The position numbers were made by a program, and so were the translations under genes. Below are positions 1 through 8,884 of a stretch of 64,000 nucleotides of DNA, one piece after another. This stretch comes from an uncultured Methanomassiliicoccales archaeon (GTDB taxonomy: Archaea; Thermoplasmatota; Thermoplasmata; Methanomassiliicoccales; Methanomethylophilaceae). The notes under the pieces are model-generated. The model was not told the origin of the DNA and searched no databases. It saw nothing but the letters and a program-made list of their open reading frames with translations. Within the stretch, counting starts at the first letter, position 1. The number at the start of each line of letters is the position of its first letter. The stretch covers positions 1 to 64,000 of the forward strand of contig CAUFXM010000003.1 in assembly GCA_959597175.1 (NCBI GenBank). The letters are read 5' to 3'.

Positions 1-2594
1 AGTCCGGCAGAATAGGGAACGCCGCCGGGCTGGACACCATACAGAGCGTCAGGGACATGCTCGAGAGGTTCTCATCCCTCGGATACAATGTGGACCATGT
101 GCCCGCCACATCCCGCGACCTGGTGCAGGAGTGCCTCGACAACATCACCAACGACCTGGAGTGGTCATCGCCGGAGAGGGTCAGGGAGAAGGCTGCAGAC
201 CTTGTCCCGCTGCAAGACTACATGGAGCACTATCGCAGGATACCGGGGTTCGACAGGGAGAGGATGGAGGCATCGTGGGGCGAACCGCCGGGGGAGGTGT
301 GCGTCGAAGGAGGGGAGTTCGTGATCCCCGGGATCGTCAACGGGAACGTGTTCATAGGATACCAACCGCTCCGGTCATGGGCGGATCAGATGGAGGCGGT
401 CTACCATGACCCGGTCGTGCCCATGCCGCATCAGTACCTCGCGTTCTACAGATGGCTGAAGCACACGTTCCATGCCGACGTGGTCATCCACATGGGGACG
501 CACGGGACCCTCGAATGGCTTCCGGGGAGGAGCCTGGCCCTGTCGTCGAAGTGCTTCCCCGACCTCGTCCTGGACGGGATCCCCCACATCTACCCTTACG
601 TGATCGACGACCCGGGGGAGGGGATCCAGGCCAAGAGAAGGTCCGAGGCGGTCCTGATCGGGCACATGTGCCCGTCCATGACCCGGGCCGGAACCTATGA
701 TGACATAGAAGCGGTGGACCAGCCGCTCCAGGAATGGTTCAAGGCCAGGAACTCCCGCGGGGAGAGGAGGACGGCGCTGATCCAGCAGGTCCTCGACGCC
801 GCCAGGAAGGCTGAGATGCTCCAGGAGCTGGGCATCCCCGATGACATAGACCCAGACGGATTCGAGGAGCACCTGGAGGCGATCCACGACCGCATCACCG
901 AATTGAAGGACGCGATAATCCGCGACGGCCTCCACGTAATCGGCAGGGCCCCGGAGGGGGACCTTCTGAAGGAGGACGTGTACTCGCTGACCAGGCTGAG
1001 GAACGGTGACGTGCCGTCCCTCCGCGGCTCGGTGGCATCCGCCCTGGGATACGACATCAACGCCCTTCTCGACGACCCGTCCGGGGAGACCGGCGGGGAG
1101 CTGAACGGCGTCATCCTCGACAGGGTGGACAAGGAATCCTGGGACATGATAGAGAGGATGCACTCCCTGGACTACGACGAGAGCGGGTGCCTGGCAGAGG
1201 CCGCCCGCTGGAACTCCGGCGACCTGGACATGGTGGTGTCCTACATATGCTCCACACTGGTCCCGAACCTCCGTCGCATGACCGACGAGATGGACAACAT
1301 GATGCACGCCTGCGACGGGGGCTACGTCCTCCCCGGACCGTCGGGAGCACCCACCCGCGGCAACGCACGCATACTGCCGATGGGCAGGAACTACTACGGA
1401 ATAGATCCGGAGATAGTGCCCACGCCGGCGGCATGGTCCATCGGGAGGAGGATGGCGGACCAGATGATACAACGCCATGTGGACGAGAAGGGGTCATATC
1501 CAAGGGAGGTGGGGTTCATCATCTGGGCAACGGACACCATGAAGACCAACGGGGACGACGTGGCGTACATACTCTGGCTCATGGGGGTGAAGCCCGTTTG
1601 GTCCCCCACCGGAGGACAGGTGGTGGGTCTGGAACCGGTCCCGCTGGAGGAGCTGGGCAGACCCAGGATCGACGTCACCGTGAGGATAACCGGTCTGTTC
1701 CGGGACGCGTTCCCCAACCTCATAGACCTGATCGACGACGCCGTGAAACTCGTCGCCGGCCTGGACGAGTCGGACGAGGACAACATCCTCGCCGCGAATC
1801 TCAGGAAGGACATCATCGAGGGGATGGCTTCCGACCTTACCGTGGACGAAGCCCGCAGGAGGGGTTCGGTCAGGGTCTTCGGATGCCCGCCCGGAGGATA
1901 CGGGCCCGGGGTGAACCACGCCATCGAGAGCGGTGACTGGGAGACGGTGCAGGACCTGGCGGACATATACATCGCCTGGGGGAGTCACGCGTACGGTCGC
2001 GGATTGCAGGGGGAGCAGATGAGGGACGAGTTCGTCAGGAGGTTCTCGAAGGTGGGCGTGACGGTGAAGAACATGCCCGACAGGGAGATCGACCTCCTTG
2101 ACATCGACGACGTCTACGGGTACCTGGGAGGATTGAACTCCTTCGTGAGGGCCTACGGGAACCCCGATGCCGTCTCATACATGGGCGACGGGTCCGACCC
2201 GGACCGGGTGAAGGTCAGGGACACCAAGGAGGAGCTGGCGTTCACCTACAGGAGCAAGGTGCTGAACCCCAGGTTCGTGGAGGGATTGAAGAGACATGGA
2301 TATCGCGGCGTGGCGGAGATAGCCAACCTAACCGAGTACACCTTCGGCTGGGATGCGACGTCGGACGTGGTGGACGACTGGATGTACGAGAAGCTCACGG
2401 AGAGATACCTGTTCGACGACGACACCCGGGAGTGGATGGAGGACGAGAACCCCCATGCCATGATGGAGATGATGGACAGGCTCTTCGAGGCGATAGACCG
2501 CGGTATGTGGGACGCGAAGCCGGAGACCCTGGAGAGGATGAAGGAGATCTACCTGGAGCTGGAGGAGAGGGTGGAGGAGGTCAACGACAGGTGA
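1..2594 (+). CDS. CobN-like chelatase large subunit (5' truncated by window)
   Basis: C-terminal ~860 residues of a CobN / Mg-chelatase H-type subunit, which inserts cobalt or another metal into a tetrapyrrole in the cytoplasm with an ATPase partner. The reading frame is open from base 3 and already encodes the family motif GRIGNAAGLDT before the first Met at base 57, so the true start is upstream of the window. The hallmark block HMGTHGTLEWLPGR (near residues 145-158 counted from that Met) and the following DPGEGIQAKRR are well conserved. Full-length CobN proteins are about 1200 residues. It converges on a FecBCD-type importer, and a nitrogenase-like system lies 6 kb away, which suggests a corrinoid or nickel-tetrapyrrole (F430-like) context. 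The actual metal cannot be read from sequence. Archaeal genomes often carry several CobN paralogs, so cobaltochelatase proper is only one option. Confidence 0.9.
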   Translation, partial: SGRIGNAAGLDTIQSVRDMLERFSSLGYNVDHVPATSRDLVQECLDNITNDLEWSSPERVREKAADLVPLQDYMEHYRRIPGFDRERMEASWGEPPGEVCVEGGEFVIPGIVNGNVFIGYQPLRSWADQMEAVYHDPVVPMPHQYLAFYRWLKHTFHADVVIHMGTHGTLEWLPGRSLALSSKCFPDLVLDGIPHIYPYVIDDPGEGIQAKRRSEAVLIGHMCPSMTRAGTYDDIEAVDQPLQEWFKARNSRGERRTALIQQVLDAARKAEMLQELGIPDDIDPDGFEEHLEAIHDRITELKDAIIRDGLHVIGRAPEGDLLKEDVYSLTRLRNGDVPSLRGSVASALGYDINALLDDPSGETGGELNGVILDRVDKESWDMIERMHSLDYDESGCLAEAARWNSGDLDMVVSYICSTLVPNLRRMTDEMDNMMHACDGGYVLPGPSGAPTRGNARILPMGRNYYGIDPEIVPTPAAWSIGRRMADQMIQRHVDEKGSYPREVGFIIWATDTMKTNGDDVAYILWLMGVKPVWSPTGGQVVGLEPVPLEELGRPRIDVTVRITGLFRDAFPNLIDLIDDAVKLVAGLDESDEDNILAANLRKDIIEGMASDLTVDEARRRGSVRVFGCPPGGYGPGVNHAIESGDWETVQDLADIYIAWGSHAYGRGLQGEQMRDEFVRRFSKVGVTVKNMPDREIDLLDIDDVYGYLGGLNSFVRAYGNPDAVSYMGDGSDPDRVKVRDTKEELAFTYRSKVLNPRFVEGLKRHGYRGVAEIANLTEYTFGWDATSDVVDDWMYEKLTERYLFDDDTREWMEDENPHAMMEMMDRLFEAIDRGMWDAKPETLERMKEIYLELEERVEEVNDR

Positions 2595-2628
2595 CTCCCC
2601 ACTCCTCCCCGTAACCTGTTTGTTCTGT

Positions 2629-3699
2629 TCAGTACCAGACCTTCTTGGCTCCTTTGATGAGAAGGATGATGAATATCGGCCCTCCGATAATCGATGTGAT
2701 TACTCCAACACTGAGGCCCGACGTGGACAACTCTCTCGCCAAACAATCGCAGGCCACAAGAACGAAGGCACCGACTGCCGCCGAACATGGGATTAGATGT
2801 CTCAGGTTCGAACCTACAAACATGCGTGCTATGTGTGGTGCTACCAGGCCCATGAACCCTATCGTTCCGGTATAGCCTACGATTGTGGCGGTAAGAACTG
2901 CGATTAGGATCAGCGATATCACACGCACGGACCTTGCCTTGATCCCCATCGTCGTCGCACAGCGGTCCCCCGCCGACATTATCGTCAGCTTATCGGCCAA
3001 CAACATGAGCAGGGAACCACAGACTAGTGTTGCGAGAGCTACTATCCAGATGTTATCCCAGCGAGCGCTTCCCACTGTTCCAACGTTCCACAGGTACAGT
3101 TGTTCCACGTTCTCGGGATCGGCCGTCAGAGTAAGGAATGACGTGCACGCACGGAAGACATACATTATCGCGATTCCCGCCAGAATCATGGTCGTTGGCG
3201 TGATTGTCTTCCTGCGGGATATCAGGACTATGGCGACTGTTGGTACAAGCGCCATGAGAGTAGCGTTAATGGTGAGGTTCAAAGAGTAGACCGAGGTCGG
3301 AACTATTGCAATTCCTAGTATGATGAATATCGCCGCACCGAATGAAGCCCCGGATGCAACGCCTGTCGTATAGGGTTCTGCAAGGGGATTGCGCATCAGA
3401 GACTGCATTACCGCCCCGCCGATGGCCAGCCCTATGCCTGCTACCACTGCCATTATAGAACGTGGAACCGTGTACTCCCAGACAATCAGATCGTAATAGT
3501 GGACACCGTATTCGGAGCCGTTTAGATGTGCGCAGATTACATCCCATATCACATCGGCCGTCAGTCCGGTATAGTCGATGATGAAGATCGAACCGAACGC
3601 CATCACGACAGCGATCACCAGAAAAATCACTGTGATTACGAGTTTGCGTCTAGATTCGTTGAGGTATTGGCCCTCTATGTCATAAGATTGCTCATCCAT
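2629..3699 (-). CDS. FecCD/BtuC-family ABC transporter permease
   Basis: Integral-membrane permease (356 aa) of the iron-siderophore / cobalamin / heme importer class. It has about nine or ten hydrophobic segments and the family motifs VPRSIMAVVAGIGLAIGGAVMQSLMRNPLAEPYTTGV and GFMGLVAPHIAR. Its ATG overlaps the stop of the upstream permease gene in a TGATG arrangement (bases 3697-3701), showing translational coupling. It is the last gene of a four-gene operon read leftward (binding protein, ATPase, two permeases). Two different permeases imply a heterodimeric pore, whereas BtuC is a homodimer. Base composition of this operon is visibly lower in G+C than both flanks, hinting at acquisition. 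The substrate is unknown; iron chelate, corrinoid, heme or nickel chelate all fit the family. Confidence 0.9.
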   Translation of the reverse strand: MDEQSYDIEGQYLNESRRKLVITVIFLVIAVVMAFGSIFIIDYTGLTADVIWDVICAHLNGSEYGVHYYDLIVWEYTVPRSIMAVVAGIGLAIGGAVMQSLMRNPLAEPYTTGVASGASFGAAIFIILGIAIVPTSVYSLNLTINATLMALVPTVAIVLISRRKTITPTTMILAGIAIMYVFRACTSFLTLTADPENVEQLYLWNVGTVGSARWDNIWIVALATLVCGSLLMLLADKLTIMSAGDRCATTMGIKARSVRVISLILIAVLTATIVGYTGTIGFMGLVAPHIARMFVGSNLRHLIPCSAAVGAFVLVACDCLARELSTSGLSVGVITSIIGGPIFIILLIKGAKKVWY

Positions 3700-4742
3700 C
3701 AGAAAGCATCCCCGTAGTTTTTCTTCTTTCTGAGAATTACATAAAGGAAGAATGGCGCACCGATGATCGATACAATCACACCCACGCGCAACTCCTCTGG
3801 TGCAATAATGGTTCTCGAAATCAGGTCAGCGACCAGAATGAACAGGGCTCCTGCACCCATCGATGCTGGTATGAGGAACTTGTTATCTCCTCCGATGAGC
3901 ATCCTCACGATGTGTGGCACCACCAATCCAACGAAACCTATGACACCGCAGAAACTCACGATCGATGCAACACACACCGATACTAGAATCATACACACCG
4001 TTCTGAACTGATCAACGTCGAGCCCAAGGCTTGTTGCACTGTCGTCTCCCAATGCTAGAAGATTGAGATTCTTACAGGAGAACATCATGAACGCTGAGCA
4101 TACCAGGGTCAGGATGAACGGGATGATGCAATCGTTCCATGTGGCACCGTTTAGCGTACCGATCTGCCAGAGATACGCATTCCTAAGAGTCTCCGTGTCA
4201 GTGGATACCATTATCGCCGTCTCCAGTCCACTGAAGAGATAGGAAAGAGCCACTCCGATGAGGATTGAAGTGGCCGGTGTCAACTTCACGATCCTCGATA
4301 AGAGTATGATGATAATGGCTGGAACCAGACCGCATATGAATGCGCTCACCACCACACCCATTGACTGGAAGATCGTCGCAAGCGAGAATCCTGCCACTAT
4401 TGCCGCGACCGCGCCGAAACATGCACCGTCGGATATTCCGACAGTGTATGGGTCGGCGAGCGGATTGTTCATCAGACTCTGCATCACGACCCCACAGACG
4501 GCAAGACCCGCCCCCACGATGACGGCCAGGACCACTCTCGGCAGGTATATGTTCCATAGAAGGTAGTCGTTGTTCCATTCTGGAGACCTGAACTCGTACT
4601 GGTTCCCGAATATGTGTCCGAAGATGTATTCGTAGCACTCGAAGAAACTCAGGTGGAGTCCGTTGAGTGTCAGTGTATACCCTGCAACGATGACAACCGC
4701 TATGGCAATGACGATGATGAGGACAATCTTCTTCCACACCAT
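3699..4742 (-). CDS. FecCD/BtuC-family ABC transporter permease
   Basis: Second permease of the importer, about 347 aa from the preferred start. It shows the FecCD signatures LPRVVLAVIVGAGLAVCGVVMQSLMNNPLADPYTVG and GFVGLVVPHIVRMLIGG. I prefer the ATG at 4742, which lies 10 bp after the ATPase stop and starts just before the first membrane segment (MVWKKIVLIIVIAIAVVIVAG). A GTG at 4811 would add 23 residues and overlap the ATPase gene by 59 bp. Neither start has a convincing ribosome binding site. The protein is paralogous to the next gene, consistent with a heterodimeric membrane channel. The operon order matches Fe-chelate importers. Confidence 0.88.
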   Translation of the reverse strand: MVWKKIVLIIVIAIAVVIVAGYTLTLNGLHLSFFECYEYIFGHIFGNQYEFRSPEWNNDYLLWNIYLPRVVLAVIVGAGLAVCGVVMQSLMNNPLADPYTVGISDGACFGAVAAIVAGFSLATIFQSMGVVVSAFICGLVPAIIIILLSRIVKLTPATSILIGVALSYLFSGLETAIMVSTDTETLRNAYLWQIGTLNGATWNDCIIPFILTLVCSAFMMFSCKNLNLLALGDDSATSLGLDVDQFRTVCMILVSVCVASIVSFCGVIGFVGLVVPHIVRMLIGGDNKFLIPASMGAGALFILVADLISRTIIAPEELRVGVIVSIIGAPFFLYVILRKKKNYGDAF

Positions 4743-4752
4743 CGCGGAGTAT

Positions 4753-5622
4753 TCAGACTCCAAATCGAAACCATCGTTCTGATCCAACGACACCACCGGA
4801 ACGAGAAACACTCTTGACTATGCATGAATCAGAGATTCCGGAATCTTCGAATTCGTTGTCTTTGACGATCATGAACGGTCTTCCATCACTTTCGATTATC
4901 TCTGAGTCCACGCCATAGACGTGCATGATGTTTTCTCTGGTTATGACGTCTGAAGGATGACCAACGGCATAGATCGTTCCCTCAGACATCATGATGATGT
5001 TGTCCGAATAGCGAGAGGCGATGTTCAGATCATGACTGATCATGATCACCACGATATTCTTCTCGACTGACATCCTCTTCAAAAGACGGATCACATCCAT
5101 CTGATGCTTGATATCCAGATTAGCTGTCGGTTCATCCAGCATCAATATCTCAGGTTCCTGTGCCAGACCTCTCGCCAACATCACCCTCTGGTGCTGACCT
5201 GCCGACAACTCGTTGAAAGGACGCATGGCCAAGGGTGTGATGTCCATCAGCTCCATGACCTCCTTCACCACCATGAGGTCGTCATGAAGAGACTTCCACT
5301 TCCTATGGGGATTGCGTCCCATCAGAATCGTATCGACGACCGTCATCGGAAAGGTATCCGATGATGAATACGGGACATAGCTAACCTTACGCGCCAGACT
5401 CTTCACATCATATTCCTTCACATCCATCCCATCAATCATCACTACGCCATGTTGTGGTTGTAGGATACGGTTCATGCAGTGAATCAAAGTCGATTTCCCA
5501 ACACCGTTCGGCCCGATGATGGACACCAGTTGCGGGTTGCTGATGTCCAACTCTATTCCTTTCAAAATCAGGGCATCCCCTGTGTAGGAGTAGTCCAGAC
5601 CCTCAACCTCTATCTGATGCAT
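4753..5622 (-). CDS. ABC importer ATP-binding protein (FecE/BtuD type)
   Basis: Cytoplasmic ATPase that drives the importer. Walker A is IGPNGVGKST, the ABC signature reads LSAGQHQRV (A in place of the usual second G), Walker B is EILMLDEPTANLD, and the switch His follows in MISHDLN. The ATG at 5622 is preferred to a GTG at 5631 because the bases of that GTG (GTGAGGG) form the only Shine-Dalgarno-like element. The C-terminal ~40 residues after the canonical fold are divergent (ending ERWFRFGV). It follows the dockerin-bearing binding-protein gene after a short gap that contains a stable hairpin. It is probably translated together with the two downstream permeases. Confidence 0.9.
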   Translation of the reverse strand: MHQIEVEGLDYSYTGDALILKGIELDISNPQLVSIIGPNGVGKSTLIHCMNRILQPQHGVVMIDGMDVKEYDVKSLARKVSYVPYSSSDTFPMTVVDTILMGRNPHRKWKSLHDDLMVVKEVMELMDITPLAMRPFNELSAGQHQRVMLARGLAQEPEILMLDEPTANLDIKHQMDVIRLLKRMSVEKNIVVIMISHDLNIASRYSDNIIMMSEGTIYAVGHPSDVITRENIMHVYGVDSEIIESDGRPFMIVKDNEFEDSGISDSCIVKSVSRSGGVVGSERWFRFGV

Positions 5623-5641
5623 TGCCCTCACATCTTCGAAT

Positions 5642-5661
5642 TGAGGGGGCGAACCCCCTCA
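5642..5661 (-). terminator. intercistronic UUCG hairpin after the binding-protein gene
   Basis: On the transcribed strand an 8-bp perfect stem (TGAGGGGG / CCCCCTCA) closes a TTCG tetraloop, starting 4 bp after the stop of the binding-protein gene and ending 20 bp before the ATPase start. With no T-run, it is more likely a partial terminator or a 3'-end stabiliser that raises binding protein over membrane components than a full stop. Confidence 0.6.
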
Positions 5662-5665
5662 TGGT

Positions 5666-6961
5666 TTAGAAATCGGAAACTGACCATACTGCCCTGTGCT
5701 CGGTAACGTCCCAATCCTCGAGTTCAGTGAAATCGTCGATGAACTGCTGGAACACCGAGTCGGCCCAACCATCCTCAAAAAGATCTGGATACATTATCTC
5801 GGCCATGTAGGCCAACCTCACCGGAAGCGGAACCGTACCGTTGATTAGGTAGTAATTACCGTTCTGATAGGCATTGGTCTCCTCGAAATATGTCCTGCAA
5901 CTGTCAAGAACACTCTGAGACGGATCGTTCCCATATACCATGGACCTGAAATGGAAAAGGCAATCGGGGTTGTACTTTGGATCGAGAAGCCAATAATCGC
6001 CTGTACTTGGATCATATCTGCGGGTCATGTCTGCCCAATCTGCCAGGTTGCTCCCACCTGCCAATTCGGACATTGCATAGTAGTCGGACTCGGTTCCACT
6101 GACAGAGTTGGACATCGTTATGGTCATAACCGTGGTGGTCCCCGCCTGATCTCCCAACCTCTCCTGAATAGTATTGTTCACATTGTTCAGATAATTGAGA
6201 TAGGCTTCTGCCTCATCCTCTGCCCCGATAAGAATTCCTATAGTGGATATCGTACTCATCACGTAGTTGTAATTGTCAGTGTTGAACACCAGCGCGGGAA
6301 TTCCATTGTCGCGCAGGTATGTCGTCGCATGGTCTTCGGTCCACTGGTTGGTACCAGCGCCCTCGATTATTGCTCCCTGGACGTTCAGTCCTGAGAGCGT
6401 GGTCATGTCTTCCGCAGAAGCGCTTGTACTCAGCGTAGCAATAGTTCCGTTTTCACGGAGCTCATAAAGAGTCTTGTCGAGATAGGGTCCGATATAATTA
6501 TTGGTAGCATTCGCGAGAATCCTATCCTCCATGTTGAGAACCGAGACCACAACCCTCATGTTCGTACCACCAACAACCAGAAGGTTATCCATAGGATAGC
6601 TCACAGTAACAACGTTGCCTGTGAAATCCGACACATCGACTGTTGTTGCGGTCCCGTTGATGATGTTTCTCACTGCAGTCACGTCCGCCTCGTCGATCGT
6701 CCCATCGTGGTTCACGTCGGCTAGGGGGTAGTCGTTGATATCATCTGGATTGTTGTTTGAAATGAGTTGCTCGATGAGTTGCACATCCTCCTCATTGATG
6801 CGACAATCTCCGTTGGCGTTTCCAAAAACAGTTCCCTGATCGCCTGCAGCATCAATGGTAGAGGAGTTGTCATCACTCCCTCCGTTGCCTATCGCAATCA
6901 CGACAGCGGCAACGACCACCACCGCCACGATGACAATTGCGGCAATCGCCTTTGTATTCAT
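5666..6961 (-). CDS. Dockerin-containing FecB/BtuF-type substrate-binding protein
   Basis: Extracellular binding protein of the importer. A hydrophobic N-terminal segment (about residues 5-25) serves as signal or membrane anchor. Next come two calcium-loop F-hand repeats, GNANGDCRINEEDVQLIEQL and DVNHDGTIDEADVTAVRNII, which form a type I dockerin at about residues 46-102. A periplasmic-binding-protein fold fills the rest. Asn/Asp/Thr-rich surface composition is typical of archaeal exported proteins. The ATG at 6961 is chosen over a GTG at 6970; a TATA-like element inside the 7010-7026 palindrome would give a ~30-nt leader. The dockerin suggests attachment to a cohesin-bearing surface partner, which is not in this window. 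Ligand unknown: chelated metal or corrinoid. Confidence 0.85.
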   Translation of the reverse strand: MNTKAIAAIVIVAVVVVAAVVIAIGNGGSDDNSSTIDAAGDQGTVFGNANGDCRINEEDVQLIEQLISNNNPDDINDYPLADVNHDGTIDEADVTAVRNIINGTATTVDVSDFTGNVVTVSYPMDNLLVVGGTNMRVVVSVLNMEDRILANATNNYIGPYLDKTLYELRENGTIATLSTSASAEDMTTLSGLNVQGAIIEGAGTNQWTEDHATTYLRDNGIPALVFNTDNYNYVMSTISTIGILIGAEDEAEAYLNYLNNVNNTIQERLGDQAGTTTVMTITMSNSVSGTESDYYAMSELAGGSNLADWADMTRRYDPSTGDYWLLDPKYNPDCLFHFRSMVYGNDPSQSVLDSCRTYFEETNAYQNGNYYLINGTVPLPVRLAYMAEIMYPDLFEDGWADSVFQQFIDDFTELEDWDVTEHRAVWSVSDF

Positions 6962-7009
6962 GATACACACCTACTATAATCCAGGTAGTGAAGTTGCATC
7001 CATCATTAG

Positions 7010-7026
7010 TTGGATTATAAATCCAA
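7010..7026. promoter_or_regulatory. 17-bp palindromic operator, TTGGATTATAAATCCAA
   Basis: Perfect 7-bp inverted repeat with a 3-bp centre. Read leftward it contains TTTATAAT, the likely TATA box of the binding-protein operon, so a bound regulator would block promoter recognition. The same TTGGA-N7-TCCAA layout occurs at 7150-7166 (one mismatch), 12314-12330 and 55213-55229. Confidence 0.65.
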
Positions 7027-7058
7027 ATAAACGACATGAATAAAAAAGTTATAGATTT

Positions 7059-7077
7059 TATACTCCAAGGGGGTATA
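7059..7077. repeat. imperfect palindrome between divergent operons
   Basis: TATACTCC-AAG-GGGGTATA, complementary except for one pair, lies midway between the two TTGGA-N7-TCCAA sites. A degenerate copy of the 17-mer (TTTGTTGTATCATCCAA) sits at 7085-7101. These may be additional weak operator sites; function is not shown. Confidence 0.35.
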
Positions 7078-7149
7078 TGGTATATTTGTTGTATCATCCA
7101 ATGTAAGAATAAAGAAATTGGAAGACGCCCGTCGATAAAAACAAATTTG

Positions 7150-7166
7150 TAGGATATATCATCCAA
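7150..7166. promoter_or_regulatory. 17-bp operator variant, TAGGATATATCATCCAA
   Basis: One-mismatch copy of the palindrome at 7010-7026, keeping GGAT-N5-ATCC. The TATA-like GATATATC lies inside it, and the exporter ATPase ATG follows 26 bp after the site. Placement implies TATA occlusion for the rightward operon. Confidence 0.55.
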
Positions 7167-7192
7167 TTATTCTTTGAATGGGCTGATCTCGG

Positions 7193-8053
7193 ATGAAGGA
7201 CATCATAATCATATCCGACCTCGTGAAGAGCTACGGCGACAAGGCTGCGGTGGACCACCTGGACCTGAGGATCCACGAGGGAGAGCTGTTCGGGTTCCTC
7301 GGACCCAACGGCGCCGGCAAGACCACCACGATCCGCTGCATAGCGACGCTCACCGGATTCGACTCCGGCACGATAATCGTGGACGGCTACGACATCCTTA
7401 AGAACCCCGTCGAGGCCAAGAACAGCATGGGGGTCATCCAGCAGCAGGTGTCCCTGGACAAGGACCTGACCATCCGGGAGAACATGGTCTCCCACGCCAT
7501 GCACCACATGATGGGCAAGCGGGAGAGGGAGGTCAAGATAAAGGAGCTCTCGGACCTGTTCGGCCTGGAAGAGTACCTGGACAAGCCCGTGGACTCCCTG
7601 TCTGGCGGATGGAAGAAGCGCGCCGCTATCGTGTGCGCCATGCTGCACAGCCCCCGCGTCCTGTTCCTGGACGAACCCACATCCGGCCTGGACATCAACG
7701 CCAGACGCCTGCTGTGGGATGTGGTCCGCTCCCTCAACGAGAGGGGGACCACCATAGTCCTCACCACCCACTACATCGAGGAGGCCGAGGCCCTGTGCGA
7801 CAGGGTGGGAATCATCGACCACGGGAAGATCATCGCATTGGATGATCCACGTGCCCTCTGCGAGAAGGTGGGCTCCACCGCGGTAGAGTACATGCTCGAC
7901 GGCAGGACCCAGTACCGCTACTTCGGGGAGAGGTCGGAGGCGCAGGCATACGCCGCATCCCTGGAGACGGACAGCGAGATCACCATCAGGAAGACCAACC
8001 TGGAGGACGTCTTCGTAGAGCTCACCGGGAAGTCCGTGGAGGGGAGGAGATGA
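7193..8053 (+). CDS. ABC-2 exporter ATP-binding protein
   Basis: 286-aa ATPase of the DrrA/CcmA/NodI class. It carries Walker A GPNGAGKTT, signature LSGGWKKRAAI, Walker B VLFLDEPTSGLD, the H-loop TTHY and the C-terminal extension typical of ABC-2 exporters (ending near VELTGK). It would power efflux by the 8050-8814 membrane protein, whose ATG overlaps its stop (ATGA, 8050-8053). The promoter carries the TTGGA-N7-TCCAA-type operator at 7150-7166, so export may be co-regulated with the adjacent importer. Substrates of this class range from drugs to lipids; none can be assigned here. Confidence 0.92.
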   Translation: MKDIIIISDLVKSYGDKAAVDHLDLRIHEGELFGFLGPNGAGKTTTIRCIATLTGFDSGTIIVDGYDILKNPVEAKNSMGVIQQQVSLDKDLTIRENMVSHAMHHMMGKREREVKIKELSDLFGLEEYLDKPVDSLSGGWKKRAAIVCAMLHSPRVLFLDEPTSGLDINARRLLWDVVRSLNERGTTIVLTTHYIEEAEALCDRVGIIDHGKIIALDDPRALCEKVGSTAVEYMLDGRTQYRYFGERSEAQAYAASLETDSEITIRKTNLEDVFVELTGKSVEGRR

Positions 8054-8814
8054 GCATCGCATTCCTCAGACAGGTCTACTACGTCGCCTGGGGGGACCTG
8101 ATGTTCATGAAGCACAACTTCTGGAACATCCTCGTCATGAGCGTCATGAGCCCCATCCTCTATCTGGTGGCCTTCGGCTTCGGTCTCAGGACCGGGGAGA
8201 CCAGCATTGGGGTGTCCTACGTGGCCTTCGTGATCCCCGGTATCGCGGCACTCTCCTCGCTGTCCTCTTCGTTCTCGTCCACATCCACCAGGATGAACGT
8301 CCAGAGGCTGTACTACCGGAGCTTCGACGAGATGATGATGTGTCCGCTGAGCCTATCCGCCATCGTCCTCGGGAAGTGCACCCTTGGTCTGGTCAGGGGG
8401 CTCATCGCCAGCGGGCTGATCTACATCCTGGGGCTCTGCCTCCCCCAGGCGCCGGAGCTCGTGGCGTCGCCGATGGTGGCGGTCTGCATCGTCCTGTCCT
8501 GCGTGGTGTTCTCCCTGCTTGGGATGGCCGCGGCGCTGATCGCCAAATCGCATCAGAGCATGGCCACGTTCAACAGCCTGGTGATCCTCCCGATGACGTT
8601 CCTGTGCGGGACGTTCTTCTCCGTATCCGACCTCAACATCGTGTTCCAGGCGATCCTGTACTGCCTCCCCCTGACACACGCGAGCGAGTGCATAAGGGCG
8701 GCCGCCCTGCCCGACTACTTGGACTTCCCATGGGTCTCGCTGGTGGTGCTGATAGCCTTCGGAGTGGCTTTCTTCGCGCTGGACCACTGGCTGTTGAAGA
8801 CCAGGAAGGTGTGA
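8050..8814 (+). CDS. ABC-2 type membrane permease
   Basis: 254-aa integral-membrane partner of the preceding ATPase, with six hydrophobic segments and the ABC-2 motif region GTFFSVSDL followed by LPLTHASECIR near residues 195-220, as in DrrB/NodJ proteins. The 4-bp ATGA overlap with the ATPase gene shows a two-gene translationally coupled operon. It ends 70 bp before the convergent nitrogenase-like gene, with no obvious strong terminator between. Function is export of an unknown molecule. Confidence 0.9.
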   Translation: MSIAFLRQVYYVAWGDLMFMKHNFWNILVMSVMSPILYLVAFGFGLRTGETSIGVSYVAFVIPGIAALSSLSSSFSSTSTRMNVQRLYYRSFDEMMMCPLSLSAIVLGKCTLGLVRGLIASGLIYILGLCLPQAPELVASPMVAVCIVLSCVVFSLLGMAAALIAKSHQSMATFNSLVILPMTFLCGTFFSVSDLNIVFQAILYCLPLTHASECIRAAALPDYLDFPWVSLVVLIAFGVAFFALDHWLLKTRKV

Positions 8815-8884
8815 ATTGGTCGCGTCACCCCGGGCTCGCGGCAACCCTCCTGGAATCTCAGGGACGCATCAGACCCATGGCCCC

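Noticed and set aside
375..1478. Long antisense open frame across the CobN-like gene
   Set aside because: Shadow frame caused by high G+C; the sense strand has unmistakable CobN motifs.
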